DNA of 64,000 bases from Myxococcales bacterium. Its GTDB lineage: Bacteria; Myxococcota_A; Polyangia; Polyangiales; Polyangiaceae. The notes under the pieces were generated by a model. It had not been told where the DNA came from and ran no database searches. It saw only the letters and a program-made list of their open reading frames with translations. The translations under genes were made by a program, and so were the position numbers. Of this stretch, positions 52,988-62,507 are shown one piece after another (within the stretch, counting starts at the first letter, position 1; each line of letters opens with the position of its first letter). The stretch lies in assembly GCA_016703425.1 (NCBI GenBank), contig JADJCA010000012.1, positions 372,001 to 436,000 of the forward strand, in the 5' to 3' direction.

Positions 52988-54803
52988 GTGCGGGCCACGC
53001 GTAGGCGTCTCCAGGCTGCAGCCACCTTGGCGCTCTGGGCCCTCTTGGGCGGCTGCCAGCTCCTCTCAGGGTTGACCGAGCTCGAGACCCGCGGGGCCGC
53101 CGGCGCGATCGATGCGGCGTCGGACTCGGCGCTTGGCGCCGATGCGTCGCTCGCCGACGTCGCGGTGACGTCCGATGGTGCGAGCGCGAGCGATGGGGCC
53201 GCCGATTCCGAGGCCGCTCCGGATTCGGCGACCGGTGATGCGGCTGACGCGACGTGGATGCCCGACGCGGATGCGCACGCGCTCGACGGCGGTGTGGACG
53301 CCTCGGATGCGACCCTCGCCGCGGCAGACGCTGGCAACGATGCGAGCCTGGACGCCGGCGCCGATGTCGTCGACGCGGCGGCGCCCGACGCAGGACAGGT
53401 CCTGATCACGGTCACCGTGGCGGTTCGTCCCGGGGCGAGCCTCACGAGCCTCTCGATCGACGGCGTCGCCGTCTGCACCGGCGCCGCGTGCGACGGCGTG
53501 CAGTCGCGGCTCGTTGCGGCGGGCAAGACCGTCACGATCCACGCGGTGCCTGCAGCCAACAACGACGCGCACTTCTCCGGTGCGCTCTGCAAGGGCACCA
53601 GCGACTGCGTGTTCGTGGCCGATTCAGCGAAGGCGACGGCGCTCACCGTGGTTGCGCAGAACTACGTCTTTGTGACGTCGGCTACCCACGACGGCAATTT
53701 TGGAGCGTTGGATCCGGCGGCTGGCGGCAACGGGCTCGCTGGCGCCGACGCGCTCTGCAACAGCCTGGCGGCAGCCGCGGGGCTTCCCGGGGCCTACGTG
53801 GCGTGGTTGTCGACGCCGGAGGTCACCGCCCTCTCGCGCATCGCGGCGTACCGCGGATGGATCAACGTGTTAGGGCAGCCCGTGTTTGACAACCCCGTAG
53901 GGGGCGGCCCTTGACCCGGGCATCGCTGACGGCGAGATGTTCAACGCCATCGGCTACACGGAACTGGGAGGCAAGATCGCCACCGCGAGTCATGAGTTCG
54001 TCTTCACCGGCACCAACGGCGACGGCACGCTCGCGCCCAACAACTTCATCAGCAACGGACACTGCGATCGTTGGACGTCGGGTGGAGAACTGGCCGGGCA
54101 ATACGGGTTCGCGTGGCACGGTACGCGGGGCTTCACCGACTACGACATCCGCGTCGTCGACAAGCAGCAGAACGAGCAGCGCTCGTGCAAGATGCCGGGG
54201 CGCCTCTACTGCTTCGGCAAGAATCACAGCGGCGTGGTTGCGAAGGTCGTGATCCCGCCGTCACCGGTCGTGTCACGCCGCGCCTTTCTGTCGAAGGGGG
54301 TTTCCACGCCGGCGGGGGCCGCTGCCTTCGACACCCTCTGCCAGAACGAGGCGTCGGCCGCCGGGCTCGCGGGGAGCTTCAGCGCTCTGCTTTCGACGAC
54401 GGCCCAATCGGCGTTCCAACGGGTGCCGCTCTTCGCCGACGTGAGCCGCGGCGGCTTCTTTCGGCGCGACGGAGTCGCGGTCTTTTCGAACGGCAGCGCG
54501 CTCGCGCAAAACGTTCCTGCGGTCTCGGCGGCCCTCACGCAGCACGCCGACGGGACGTATCTCCAAGCGGACTTGGGTGACGCGTGGACGGGTATCTACA
54601 ACTTCGCGCTCTCGCCGAGCCCTCCTGGCGACGTTCAATTTGCATCTTACACGTGCCAAGATTGGAGCCTCGCCACCGGCAGCTACGGGGCCCTCGGGCG
54701 CGCGTCAGCGGTGGCGCCGGAGATGGTGCGGGCCGCCGGCGTCGTCGGCCTTCGCATGTTCGCCTGCGACTACGCCGCCCACGTGTACTGCCTCGAGCGC
54801 TAG
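52988..54803 (+). CDS. Large lipoprotein with Asp/Ala-rich linker and DUF1554-like domains, frameshifted
   Basis: GTG start, signal with LGGC lipobox (Cys23), then CQLLSGLTELETRG and a long Asp/Ala/Ser/Gly linker to about residue 140. The first reading ends at 53914 soon after the G run at 53900-53904. The other frame continues LDPGIADGEMFNAIGYTELGG to 54803. Removing one G joins them as PVFDNPVGAALDPGIADGEMF. The middle part (THDGNFGALDPAAGGNGLAGADALCNSLAAAAGLPG) matches DUF1554-type secreted domains. The second half (VSRRAFLSKGVSTPAGAAAFDTLCQNEASAAGLAGSF) repeats the same kind of unit, so there may be two copies. Surface protein, function unknown. Confidence 0.72.
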
Positions 54804-55826
54804 CGAAATCGTCCCTCGAGGCCAACGAGCCCGCCACTCGGCGTCGTGGCGACGAGCGGCTTCACGCTCGCGCGCTCACCGCGGGCGGGGCTCGCAAAGA
54901 GACCGACCGTGCCCACCACGAGTCCACCCGCTGCGAGGCCGAAGGCGATGTTCGACGCCCACGCCAAGGTCGAGGCAGAGGAGCGGTCGCCTTCCGTCGA
55001 AGCGGGGCAGAGATTGCCTTCGCACTCCGCTTTGATGTCGGAGACCTTGGACAGAGAGATGAGGCCTGTGATGGCTCCGACGCCGGCGAAGGCAGCCGCG
55101 GAGCCAAAGCCGACCCACACGAGGGGGCTCGTTCCCGCGCTCTTGTCTTGGGGGGCGGCGTCGCTCGCGGGGCCTCGACTCGCTCCCTCATGGGCGCGGC
55201 TTGGCGTCGCGACCGCGGCGTCCGCTTCCAACGCCACAGCGATGGCGCTCCGGTCACGCTCCGCCACGGTTACGGTGCGCCGCGCCGTCTTGTGCGCCGG
55301 CGAGAGAACCTCGATGAGCACGGACCCCGGGTTGACCGGGAGCGGCACAGTCTTGAGCACGTCGCCCACGACGCGACCGTCGATGCGAAGGGTCCACTCC
55401 GTCGCTCCGGTGACCTTGACCGACACCGTCGGAATGCGCGCGCCGAGCTCCTCGGCGAGCTTGGCCGCGTCCGCGCGAGCCTTCGTGAAGGCGGTCGGTT
55501 CACCGGCCGCGGGCGCGCTGCGGACGACTTCGAGGGCCGTGTCGCGCGCCTCCACGAGGCGACCGACACCCGCCTGCGCGCGCCAGCTCGACGCCGGTCG
55601 TGGGCACGTGCATGAGGGCGTGGGCTCGCGTGAAGGCATCGAGGGCGCCCGCAAAGTCGCGGGCTGCGACGCGCCGGTCGCCTTCGTCCATGAGCTGGCG
55701 AGCCGCCTCGCGCTCAGTCGCCGACGGCTCCGCGGCGGCCGTCGAAGCCGTGAGCAGAACGGCCGCAAACCACAGGAAGGACCGCCCGTGTTGGCGCCCA
55801 GAAGCGCGTAGACGTTCAGAAGCCAC
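54800..55826 (-). CDS. Secreted TPR/PEGA-like protein with C-terminal membrane spans, frameshifted
   Basis: Start GTG at 55826 with AAGGAGG nine bases upstream; it overlaps the kinase stop by 11 bp. N-terminus: signal (LWFAAVLLTASTAAAEP) and a TPR-like unit (EREAARQLMDEGDRRVAARDFAGALDAFTRAHALMHVPTTGVELARA). The frame breaks at the GC repeat 55574-55583. The other frame resumes QAGVGRLVEARDTALEVVRSAP, giving the expected VELARAQAGVGRLVEARDTAL. Then comes a PEGA-like domain (GATEWTLRIDGRVVGDVLKTVPL, GSVLIEVLSPAHKTARRTVTV) and two spans (PLVWVGFGSAAAFAGVGAITGLISL, SNIAFGLAAGGLVVGTVGLFAS). Same design as the 20.9 kb gene. Envelope partner of the kinase, inferred. Confidence 0.75.
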
Positions 55827-57384
55827 GATCTTTGACCTCCTTGATGACCGGCGCCGTCGACGTCGGCTTGGGCGGCTTTGGGCGCGCCGTTGAGCGCTCC
55901 AACTTTGGCGGCTGCGGCGTCGCGAGGGCCGTCGAGGGCGGTGCGGTGGATGACGAGGGGCCCGGCGCCGGCGACGCCGCCACGGCCGTCGACGTGGCGG
56001 GGGCACCAAGCGGCGCGGGTTGCTGAATCGGGCTGGGCTCCGCAGAGAGCGCCGTCGGCTCTCGGGCCGGTTCGCGGGGCGCGGCAGGCGCGTCGGCGGC
56101 ACTGGAGATGTAGCGACTCGCGCCGATGCCGCCGCCGATGCCGACGACCAGCACGAGGGCGACGGCCGCTCGTGAGGCGCGGCTCGTCATGGCCAACGGT
56201 GCGCGGCCCGGCGCCGTGGATGCGGCAGCGGGAACGTGTTGGGGCGGACCGACACGACCGGTCGTCAACGCGGGCGTTGGTGCTTGCGCCGGCGGCGCGA
56301 CGTCGAGCTCGAGGGCGATCTCTTTGTCGACACCGCGGGGGGGCGCTACGACGGCAACACCGCCGGCGACGAGCGTATCGGCGCGCGGCAAGGCCCCCGG
56401 CGGTGGGACCGTTGGCTCGAATCCCAGGCCCTTGGCCGTGGTGCTGTCGGGTGCTGCCGGGGGCACAGTCACGACGGGAAACTCTCGCGTGTCTTCGACC
56501 AGCGATGGCGCCGACGGACGCATCGAGCGCTGCGCCGCAGGGAAGGCGTTGGCGAATGACTCGGCGAGCTCGCGCGCCGACTGGAAGCGCCGCTGCACCT
56601 CCGGGTCGAAGGCCTTCGCGAACCACGCGTCGACGCTCTTGGGCAGCTCGGGACAAAGCTCGGACGGCGGACGGAAGTCGCCGGTCACAGCCTTCACACT
56701 GATGGCGCCGAAGGTCTCGCCATCGAACGGCAGCTCGCCCGTTAGGGACTCGTAGGCGAGGACCGCGAGCGCCCAAAGGTCGGCCCGGAGGTCGACCTCC
56801 TTGGGCTTCATGATCTGCTCCGGGCTCATGTAGTAGGGCGTTCCCAAGAGCGAGCCGGTTTGCGTGAACGGGGTCGAGGACTCCGGTTGCGCGCGCTCCT
56901 CCTTCGCGATGCCGAAGTCGAGCACCTTGACGAAAAAGTCGCCGTCGTTCTCGCACAGGTAGATGTTCTGCGGCTTGATGTCGCGATGGACCACGCCGGC
57001 CTGGTGGGCCTTTGAGAGCGCTTTGCAGGCTTGCCGGAGGATCGCGATGAGCTCGGCCGGCGCGAGGCGTTGTGCCTCTTCGAGGCGGGCTCCGAGCTCC
57101 TGCCCGGAGAGCAGCTCCATCACGATGAACGGGTCGCCCTCGGCGGTCACGCCGTGGTCGAAGACCTGAACGACGTGTGGGCTGCGGATTCGAGCGGCGG
57201 CGCTGGCCTCGCGGGCGAAGCGCGCCCGCATCTGCGGGTTCTCGGCGAGCGCGCGGCTCAGGAATTTCACGGCCACTTCCGTCGCGAGGCCCGTGTGATG
57301 GGCCACCCAGATGGCGCCCATACCGCCCTTGGCGAGGGCGCGCTCAAGGCGCACGTTGGGGGTCACGAGGGCGCCGGCCTGCAC
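55816..57384 (-). CDS. Hanks-type Ser/Thr protein kinase with membrane anchor
   Basis: 522 residues, GTG start. Kinase domain about 10-280: glycine loop AKGGMGAIWV, Lys40 in EVAVKFLS, HRDIKPQN (133-140), DFG (156-158), and MSPEQ. After it a long Pro/Ala-rich region, one hydrophobic span (AAVALVLVVGIGGGIGASRYIS, about 415-435) and a Pro/Ser/Ala tail. All catalytic residues are present. It is the first gene of the cassette with the TPR/PEGA-like protein. It is divergent from the FGE-type lipoprotein gene (about 107 bp). Confidence 0.9.
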   Translation of the reverse strand: MQAGALVTPNVRLERALAKGGMGAIWVAHHTGLATEVAVKFLSRALAENPQMRARFAREASAAARIRSPHVVQVFDHGVTAEGDPFIVMELLSGQELGARLEEAQRLAPAELIAILRQACKALSKAHQAGVVHRDIKPQNIYLCENDGDFFVKVLDFGIAKEERAQPESSTPFTQTGSLLGTPYYMSPEQIMKPKEVDLRADLWALAVLAYESLTGELPFDGETFGAISVKAVTGDFRPPSELCPELPKSVDAWFAKAFDPEVQRRFQSARELAESFANAFPAAQRSMRPSAPSLVEDTREFPVVTVPPAAPDSTTAKGLGFEPTVPPPGALPRADTLVAGGVAVVAPPRGVDKEIALELDVAPPAQAPTPALTTGRVGPPQHVPAAASTAPGRAPLAMTSRASRAAVALVLVVGIGGGIGASRYISSAADAPAAPREPAREPTALSAEPSPIQQPAPLGAPATSTAVAASPAPGPSSSTAPPSTALATPQPPKLERSTARPKPPKPTSTAPVIKEVKDRGF

Positions 57385-57491
57385 GAGACACGGCAGCGTA
57401 TCACGAGCGTCGGCGGCGAACGATGGCCGTGCAAGGCTGGGGGAGTTGGGCGCCTGGTCGCGCCGGTCGGGTTTGCGGTATGTGTGACCTT

Positions 57492-58883
57492 ATGGTTGGC
57501 CGTTTCCGCGTGGCGGTCCTCGCGCTCCCCTTGTTGGGCGCCTGCCAGGCGCTCTCGGGGCTCGTGGATCTGGAGACGCGGACCGCCGGCGGGGCAGACG
57601 CCGCCGGCGACAGCGCCCTCGCGGACGCCGACGAGGTCAAGGACGCTTCGCCCAGCGCGGAGGCCTCGGCGGGCGATGGAACCGTGGCCGATAGCGCAGC
57701 CGTCGGCGACGCGAGCGACGACGCCCTTGTCGTTGTGGACGGCGGGGACGCTGGTGGCGACGCACGCGGCGACGGGGCCACCGACGCGAGCGCCGACGTC
57801 ACCGCGGACGCCGCCGGTTCGGACGCCGCCGTGGACGCCGGCCTCGACGCGGCCGTGGATGCGGGCTTCGACAGTGGCTTCGACGCGGGACCCGGTCCAG
57901 CGTGCACGCGTCAAGCGGACTGCCTCGGGGGAGGTACCTGTGCGACGGGCCACTGCACGGTTCCGCCGAGTTGTCAGGGCGTGCCCACGACCTGCGGGCC
58001 CGCCAACAACGAGACCTGCTGTGCGAGCCCACTCATCACGGGGCCCGGCGGCGAGGTTTCCTTTGATCTGAACAACGGCGGGTCGGCAGGCCCCGACTCG
58101 GCGACGCTCACCGAATACCGCCTCGATCGATACGAGGTAACGGTCGGCCGCTTCCGCAAGTTCGTCGCGGGCTACGCGGCGGCGCGGAGCGGCACGACGG
58201 CCGGCGCGGGCAGTCTGCCGTCGTTGCCAAAGGCGCCATGGGCGGGTGGCGACGAGACCTCGCACCGAACAGGATGGGACACCGGCTGGGCGGGCTCGAT
58301 GCTGAACACCGGCGCGGCCGTGGAGAGCGCCGCCGTCGCGTGTGGCTCCAAGTACAGCGCGTCGCCCGGGTCGAACGACAACGTGGCCATGGGCTGCGTC
58401 AGCTTCTTCGAGGCGTTCCTCTTCTGCGCGTGGGACGGCGGACGCCTTGCCACGTACGCGGAGCTCATGGCCGCGTCCGTCGGCGGCGACGAGCAGCGGG
58501 CCTACCCTTGGGGCAACGCGAGCCCGACATCGCTCCTCTCCGTGTTCAACACGTCCGAGCCCGCGACCGTTGGGAGTCGCGGGGCTGCGGCGGTCGGCCG
58601 CTACGGACACTACGATCTTGCGGGCAACGTCGCCGAGCACATGATGGACTCGTTTACCGGCAGCTTGCCCTCGAATCCCTGCAACAACTGCGTGGCGGTG
58701 CTCCCGATCCCGAATCGCACCTCCTTCGGATACTCGTTCGAGTATCCCGCGCTCTCTCCCTTCAAGGGCGATGTGGACTCCAATCCGTTCTTCGTTGGGC
58801 CCTTCGGCTTCGCGCCGTCGCCCTTCGCGAACCCTGCCCGCTACAGCTCCATCGGTTTCCGATGCGCGCGATACGTCGATTGA
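57492..58883 (+). CDS. FGE/sulfatase-modifying-factor-type lipoprotein with Asp/Ala-rich linker
   Basis: ATG at 57492 (57480 also possible) gives 463 residues. Signal with LGAC lipobox, then CQALSGLVDLETRT as in the 53 kb lipoprotein, followed by an Asp/Ala/Gly linker to about 140. Two Cys-rich segments (CTRQADCLGGGTCATGHCT, CGPANNETCC) come before the FGE-sulfatase fold: YRLDRYEVTVGRFRKFVAGY, VSFFEAFLFCAWDGGRLATYAELMAAS, YPWGNASP, LAGNVAEHMMDS, and SIGFRCAR. The two active-site Cys of true formylglycine-generating enzymes are not obvious at the usual place, so a binding role is equally possible. Confidence 0.8.
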   Translation: MVGRFRVAVLALPLLGACQALSGLVDLETRTAGGADAAGDSALADADEVKDASPSAEASAGDGTVADSAAVGDASDDALVVVDGGDAGGDARGDGATDASADVTADAAGSDAAVDAGLDAAVDAGFDSGFDAGPGPACTRQADCLGGGTCATGHCTVPPSCQGVPTTCGPANNETCCASPLITGPGGEVSFDLNNGGSAGPDSATLTEYRLDRYEVTVGRFRKFVAGYAAARSGTTAGAGSLPSLPKAPWAGGDETSHRTGWDTGWAGSMLNTGAAVESAAVACGSKYSASPGSNDNVAMGCVSFFEAFLFCAWDGGRLATYAELMAASVGGDEQRAYPWGNASPTSLLSVFNTSEPATVGSRGAAAVGRYGHYDLAGNVAEHMMDSFTGSLPSNPCNNCVAVLPIPNRTSFGYSFEYPALSPFKGDVDSNPFFVGPFGFAPSPFANPARYSSIGFRCARYVD

Positions 58884-58940
58884 TTCACGGCCGGCTCCTG
58901 TGATGGCGCCGGCGGGCGCCGTCGGCGCGCCGCGCGGCCG

Positions 58941-60548
58941 TCAGTTGACGCGCGTGAAGCTCCACTCGTGGGTGGTGGTTCCACCCTTGCTGTTCGGCGG
59001 TGTCACGAACGTGCCCGAGAGCGTGGCCTTGTCGGCCGTCGTGGAGTGGCCCGGCGGCCCGGCCAGGATCGACGGAATGAGTAGCCAGCTGGCTCCCGTG
59101 TCTTCCTTGCCGCTGGTCCCGCATCCCGAGAACGTCTTCTCCATCGGAATCGTGAACGGCTGCAGCGTGTCGATGTAGATGGTCTTGTCCGCGGGGTCGG
59201 TGAAGATCCCCGGTGGGAGGCACCGCAAGACGCCGCGGACCGGGTCGATGGGGGTCCCTGCGGTGATGGAGGCCGAGCCCGTGGTGGTGATCGTGCAATC
59301 CGGTGCGGGCGTCGGATGCAACGTTCGCGTCTTCGTGACGTTGATCGTCGCCGTCTTCACATAGAGTGCGCCGCCTTCTCCCGGGGTGAGGAGCACGCCC
59401 GTCGCGTTGACCTCCTCGTGCTCGTCGGCGTCGTTGATCGCCGCGTTGAACGGCTGCGAATAGGTGATCCGAGCGGTCCCGACGTAGTCCTTCGTGAAGC
59501 GGCACCCGTCGCAGGCGTTGGGGTCGAGGCACCCTGCTGAGTCGACCTTGTTCGCCGAGCCGAACAGGGCCCCGTTGGGAGCGAGCTCCAGGTGCAAGTG
59601 GGGCGCTTGCGAACGGCCCGTGTGGTCCGCCTGGCCGATCACTTGCCCGCACGTCACCTTGTCGCCCGTCTGCACGGCGCGCGTCTTCATGTGCGCGTAG
59701 AGCACGGAGCCCACGCCGTCGACCTTGAGGATCACGCACTCGCCGAGCGTCGTGCTCACGTAGGACTTCAGCACGACTCCATCCCCCGCGGCGAAGAGGT
59801 CGGCGCCGTTCGCGGCGCGATAGTCGGTGCCGTAGTGCCCGGTGGCCCTCCTGCCTTGCACGACGATCGAACGACCCGGATTGAACGGGCTTGTGACCTC
59901 GTTCTTGGCGAGCGGTGGATAGAACGGCTTGACGGGGCACTCGCCGGCGCCGCCGGTGGGGCCACCCACGGTCGGAAATCCTGGCACGCCCGGGATCCCT
60001 GGACCCTCCGCGAGCGTTAGCACCGCCTCGTGAGCGCCGTCGGGCCGAATCGCGTTCGTGATGAGCTCGTGAGGAAGCGAGAACGACAGCGAGTCGCCGG
60101 AGCGCGCCGCGTCGAGGACTTCGAACTGAACGAAGTCGTCCTCCTCGCTCGCTTCGACGACCTCGGCGAGGGCGCGCGCGGTCCCCGTGATCGTGCTCGG
60201 GATTCGGAGGCTGACTTGCACTGGAGCCGTCAGCGCGGCGCTGCCGGTGCGCAGGCGAACCTCGTACGGCACACGGTTCGTGAGCTCGAAGATGACCGTG
60301 CTCTCCTCGAAGAGGGCCGCCGTCGCCGCGTCAGCCGTAGTCTCGAGCGTGACCTCCGTCGCCGCAGCGAGGGCGCCAGCGGGAAAGACGACCGTCGCCA
60401 CCCCCTCCAGGGTGATGGTCCCGCCCTTCGAGTCGAGCGTGCTGACGGTCCGCTGTCCGGGGCCCTTGGCCGGCGGATTGCTCGACGAAGATGCCGTGCA
60501 CGCGAGCCCGACGAAGGTGAACGCGAGGAGCGTGAGCCGAGCTTTCAT
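58941..60548 (-). CDS. M23-family metallopeptidase lipoprotein
   Basis: 535 residues, lipobox LAC-type (FVGLACTAS). The N-terminal 190 residues include a ZU5-like beta domain (TLDSKGGTITLEGVATVVFPAGALAAATEVTLETT) often seen on myxobacterial surface proteins. The central domain is LytM/M23: NEVTSPFNPGRS, GHYGTDYRAANG with the HxxxD zinc motif, GSVLYAHMKTRAVQTGDKVTCGQVIGQADHTGRSQAPHLHLEL with the HLH motif. It should cut peptidoglycan cross-bridges or act as a non-catalytic scaffold. The C-terminal 170 residues are another beta domain. Stands alone. Confidence 0.85.
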   Translation of the reverse strand: MKARLTLLAFTFVGLACTASSSSNPPAKGPGQRTVSTLDSKGGTITLEGVATVVFPAGALAAATEVTLETTADAATAALFEESTVIFELTNRVPYEVRLRTGSAALTAPVQVSLRIPSTITGTARALAEVVEASEEDDFVQFEVLDAARSGDSLSFSLPHELITNAIRPDGAHEAVLTLAEGPGIPGVPGFPTVGGPTGGAGECPVKPFYPPLAKNEVTSPFNPGRSIVVQGRRATGHYGTDYRAANGADLFAAGDGVVLKSYVSTTLGECVILKVDGVGSVLYAHMKTRAVQTGDKVTCGQVIGQADHTGRSQAPHLHLELAPNGALFGSANKVDSAGCLDPNACDGCRFTKDYVGTARITYSQPFNAAINDADEHEEVNATGVLLTPGEGGALYVKTATINVTKTRTLHPTPAPDCTITTTGSASITAGTPIDPVRGVLRCLPPGIFTDPADKTIYIDTLQPFTIPMEKTFSGCGTSGKEDTGASWLLIPSILAGPPGHSTTADKATLSGTFVTPPNSKGGTTTHEWSFTRVN

Positions 60549-60620
60549 GGCAGGGCTGTAGCACTGGCGACGGTCGCCGTCGCTGCGTTCCGTCTCGAGC
60601 GGTGGCGGCGGGGGAGGCCG

Positions 60621-61361
60621 TCAGTCGATCCCCAGTCTGCCCTTCAGTTCCTCGAGCCTGTCGCGGCTGATCGGGATTCGCGTTCCGGGAAGGCCAGCGA
60701 GCAACGCGAAGTACTTGCGATCGCCTTCGTGTTGCAGCTCCTGAACGAGCGCGACGTTCACGATCGCCCCGCGATGGACGCGCAGGAATTTCTTGCTGTC
60801 GAGGCGACTCATGAGGCGGTCGAGCGACTCTTCCGAGAGCAACTCGCGGCCGTCGACCAGGATAGCCGCGTAGTGATCCTGGGCGAGGATGGCGGTAATT
60901 CGTTCCGTGTCGAAGACGACGAACTTGGCGCCCTCACGCACCGCCATCCTTTGGGGGCGTGACTCCATGCGGGAAAGCACAGCCTGCGCGGCCTCCGCCG
61001 CCGGCGCTCTCCTCGAGCGCACGCGTTCGAGCGAGCGTCGCAGCCGCTCTTTGGAGATGGGCTTGAGGAGATAGTCGACGGCGGCGAGCTCGAAGGCGCG
61101 AAGCGCGTGCGTGTCGTGGGCTGTGGCGAAGACGACGGCGGGGCCAGGCGTCGGGAGGGAAGCCGCCACCTCCAGGCCGTTCATCTCGGGCATCTGGATG
61201 TCGAGGAAGACGAGATCCGGTGAGACCCTTTCGATCATCTCGAGCGCGTCGAGGCCGCTTGTGGCCTCGCCCACGCACTCCACGTCGGCGTGTTCTTTGA
61301 GCAGGCGTCGCAGCCGATCGCGCGCTGGGGCCTCGTCGTCCACGATCAAGGCGCGCACCAT
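60621..61361 (-). CDS. LytTR-family response regulator
   Basis: 246 residues. Receiver domain: LIVDDE (D8, D9), phospho-acceptor Asp54 in VFLDIQMPEM, Lys in YLLKPISKE. The C-terminal LytTR DNA-binding domain begins about 140 (MAVREGAKFVVFDTERITAILAQDHYAAILVDGRELLSEESLDRLMSRL) and carries FLRVHRGAIVNVALVQEL. It starts 3 bp after the stop of the LytS-like kinase gene, so the two form a two-component system. Target genes cannot be told from the window. Confidence 0.92.
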   Translation of the reverse strand: MVRALIVDDEAPARDRLRRLLKEHADVECVGEATSGLDALEMIERVSPDLVFLDIQMPEMNGLEVAASLPTPGPAVVFATAHDTHALRAFELAAVDYLLKPISKERLRRSLERVRSRRAPAAEAAQAVLSRMESRPQRMAVREGAKFVVFDTERITAILAQDHYAAILVDGRELLSEESLDRLMSRLDSKKFLRVHRGAIVNVALVQELQHEGDRKYFALLAGLPGTRIPISRDRLEELKGRLGID

Positions 61362-61364
61362 CGC

Positions 61365-62507
61365 CTAACCCACGCTCTCGACTGGGAGCGAGACGACCAC
61401 CCGGGTGCCGCCTCCCGTGCGGGCGCCCACCTCGAGGCTCGCTCTTCCGCAGTAGGTGAGGGCGAGCCGTTCTTTGCAGTTCGCGATGCCTCTGCCGGTG
61501 CCAGGTGCCCGCGACTCACCGAGTCCGACACCATCGTCGTCCACCGTCATGTCGAGGTGCGGTCCGTTCATGCGCAGCTCGAGGCGAACCTTGCCTCCCT
61601 CCTTGCGACGGGACAGGCCATGTTTGACGGCGTTCTCCACGAAGGGTTGCAGCACGAGCACCGGTACCTGAATCGTCTCCAGGTCGACCGCTGGGTCAAC
61701 GTCGATCTCGCGCACGAGTCGAGCGCCAAAGCGGGCGTGCTCCACCTCGAGGTACGCGCGGCATAAGCGCATCTCGTCGCCCAACGGGTGTGTCGCCGAG
61801 CCCGCCGAGCGCAGCACGCCGCGGTAGAGGTCCGCGAGCTGCAGGACGACCTCCTCGGCGCGGTCGGGATCATGATGCACCAGTGAGGCGACGGTGTTGA
61901 GCGCGTTGAAGAGCAGGTGCGGGTTCATTTCGGCCGTCAGCGCGGAGAGCTGCGCACGGAGGCGCCGGTTCTCGAGCTCCGCGAGGCGCGCCTCGGCGTC
62001 ACGGGCCGCGTCACGGGCCTCGGCTCGGCTCCGATAGAAGAAGAAGACGGCCGCCATCACGAGACCGAAGCCGATGCCAACGCGATAGGCGCGGAAATCG
62101 GTCGCACCCGAGTCGACGCCGACCGCGCGGGCGACGACCCCGCCGGCGGCGAAGGCCAGCGGGAGGGAGAGCGGCATGATCGCGGCAGCCACGATGAAGC
62201 CGGAGCCGAAGCCGACGCTCCACCCCGGGACGGCGCGCGCGCGCGCTCGTGAGTACGCCCCGACGAGCCAGCGAAAGCCGTGGACGCCGGCGAAACACTG
62301 GCACGCCGCCGCCTCGGAGATGGTGGTCGCGACGAGCCAGCGTCCCGCGAAATCATGCGTGCCGCCGAAGACGAAATTGAAGGCTCCCGCGATGAGCGGG
62401 TTCCACACGAGCAAGCTCGCGACGAACGTCTCGGCTGTCGTCTTCGGACTCAGCAGTGATCGTGGGTGCCATCGGCGCAAGGGACCACTCGGGGGCGTAG
62501 CACTCAC
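61365..62507 (-). CDS. LytS/YehU-type sensor histidine kinase
   Basis: GTG at 62507 overlaps the stop of the upstream gene (GTGA), so translation is coupled. 380 residues. N-terminal half has about four membrane segments (FVASLLVWNPLIAGAFNFVF, GFIVAAAIMPLSLPLAFAAGGVVARA, GIGFGLVMAAVFFFY). A coiled stretch (EARDAARDAEARLAELENRRLRAQLSAL) leads to the His_kinase domain with His197 in AEMNPHLLFNALN and the N-box FVENAVKHG. VDDDGVGLGE and GTGRGIANCKERL finish the ATPase part. No separate ligand domain is seen, so the signal is probably read within the membrane. It phosphorylates the LytTR regulator downstream. Confidence 0.9.
   Translation of the reverse strand: MSATPPSGPLRRWHPRSLLSPKTTAETFVASLLVWNPLIAGAFNFVFGGTHDFAGRWLVATTISEAAACQCFAGVHGFRWLVGAYSRARARAVPGWSVGFGSGFIVAAAIMPLSLPLAFAAGGVVARAVGVDSGATDFRAYRVGIGFGLVMAAVFFFYRSRAEARDAARDAEARLAELENRRLRAQLSALTAEMNPHLLFNALNTVASLVHHDPDRAEEVVLQLADLYRGVLRSAGSATHPLGDEMRLCRAYLEVEHARFGARLVREIDVDPAVDLETIQVPVLVLQPFVENAVKHGLSRRKEGGKVRLELRMNGPHLDMTVDDDGVGLGESRAPGTGRGIANCKERLALTYCGRASLEVGARTGGGTRVVVSLPVESVG

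Noticed and set aside
54800..56956. 718-codon frame on the minus strand
   Set aside because: Only the last third is real (TPR/PEGA protein after its frameshift); the first two thirds is antisense-like sequence running through the kinase gene.
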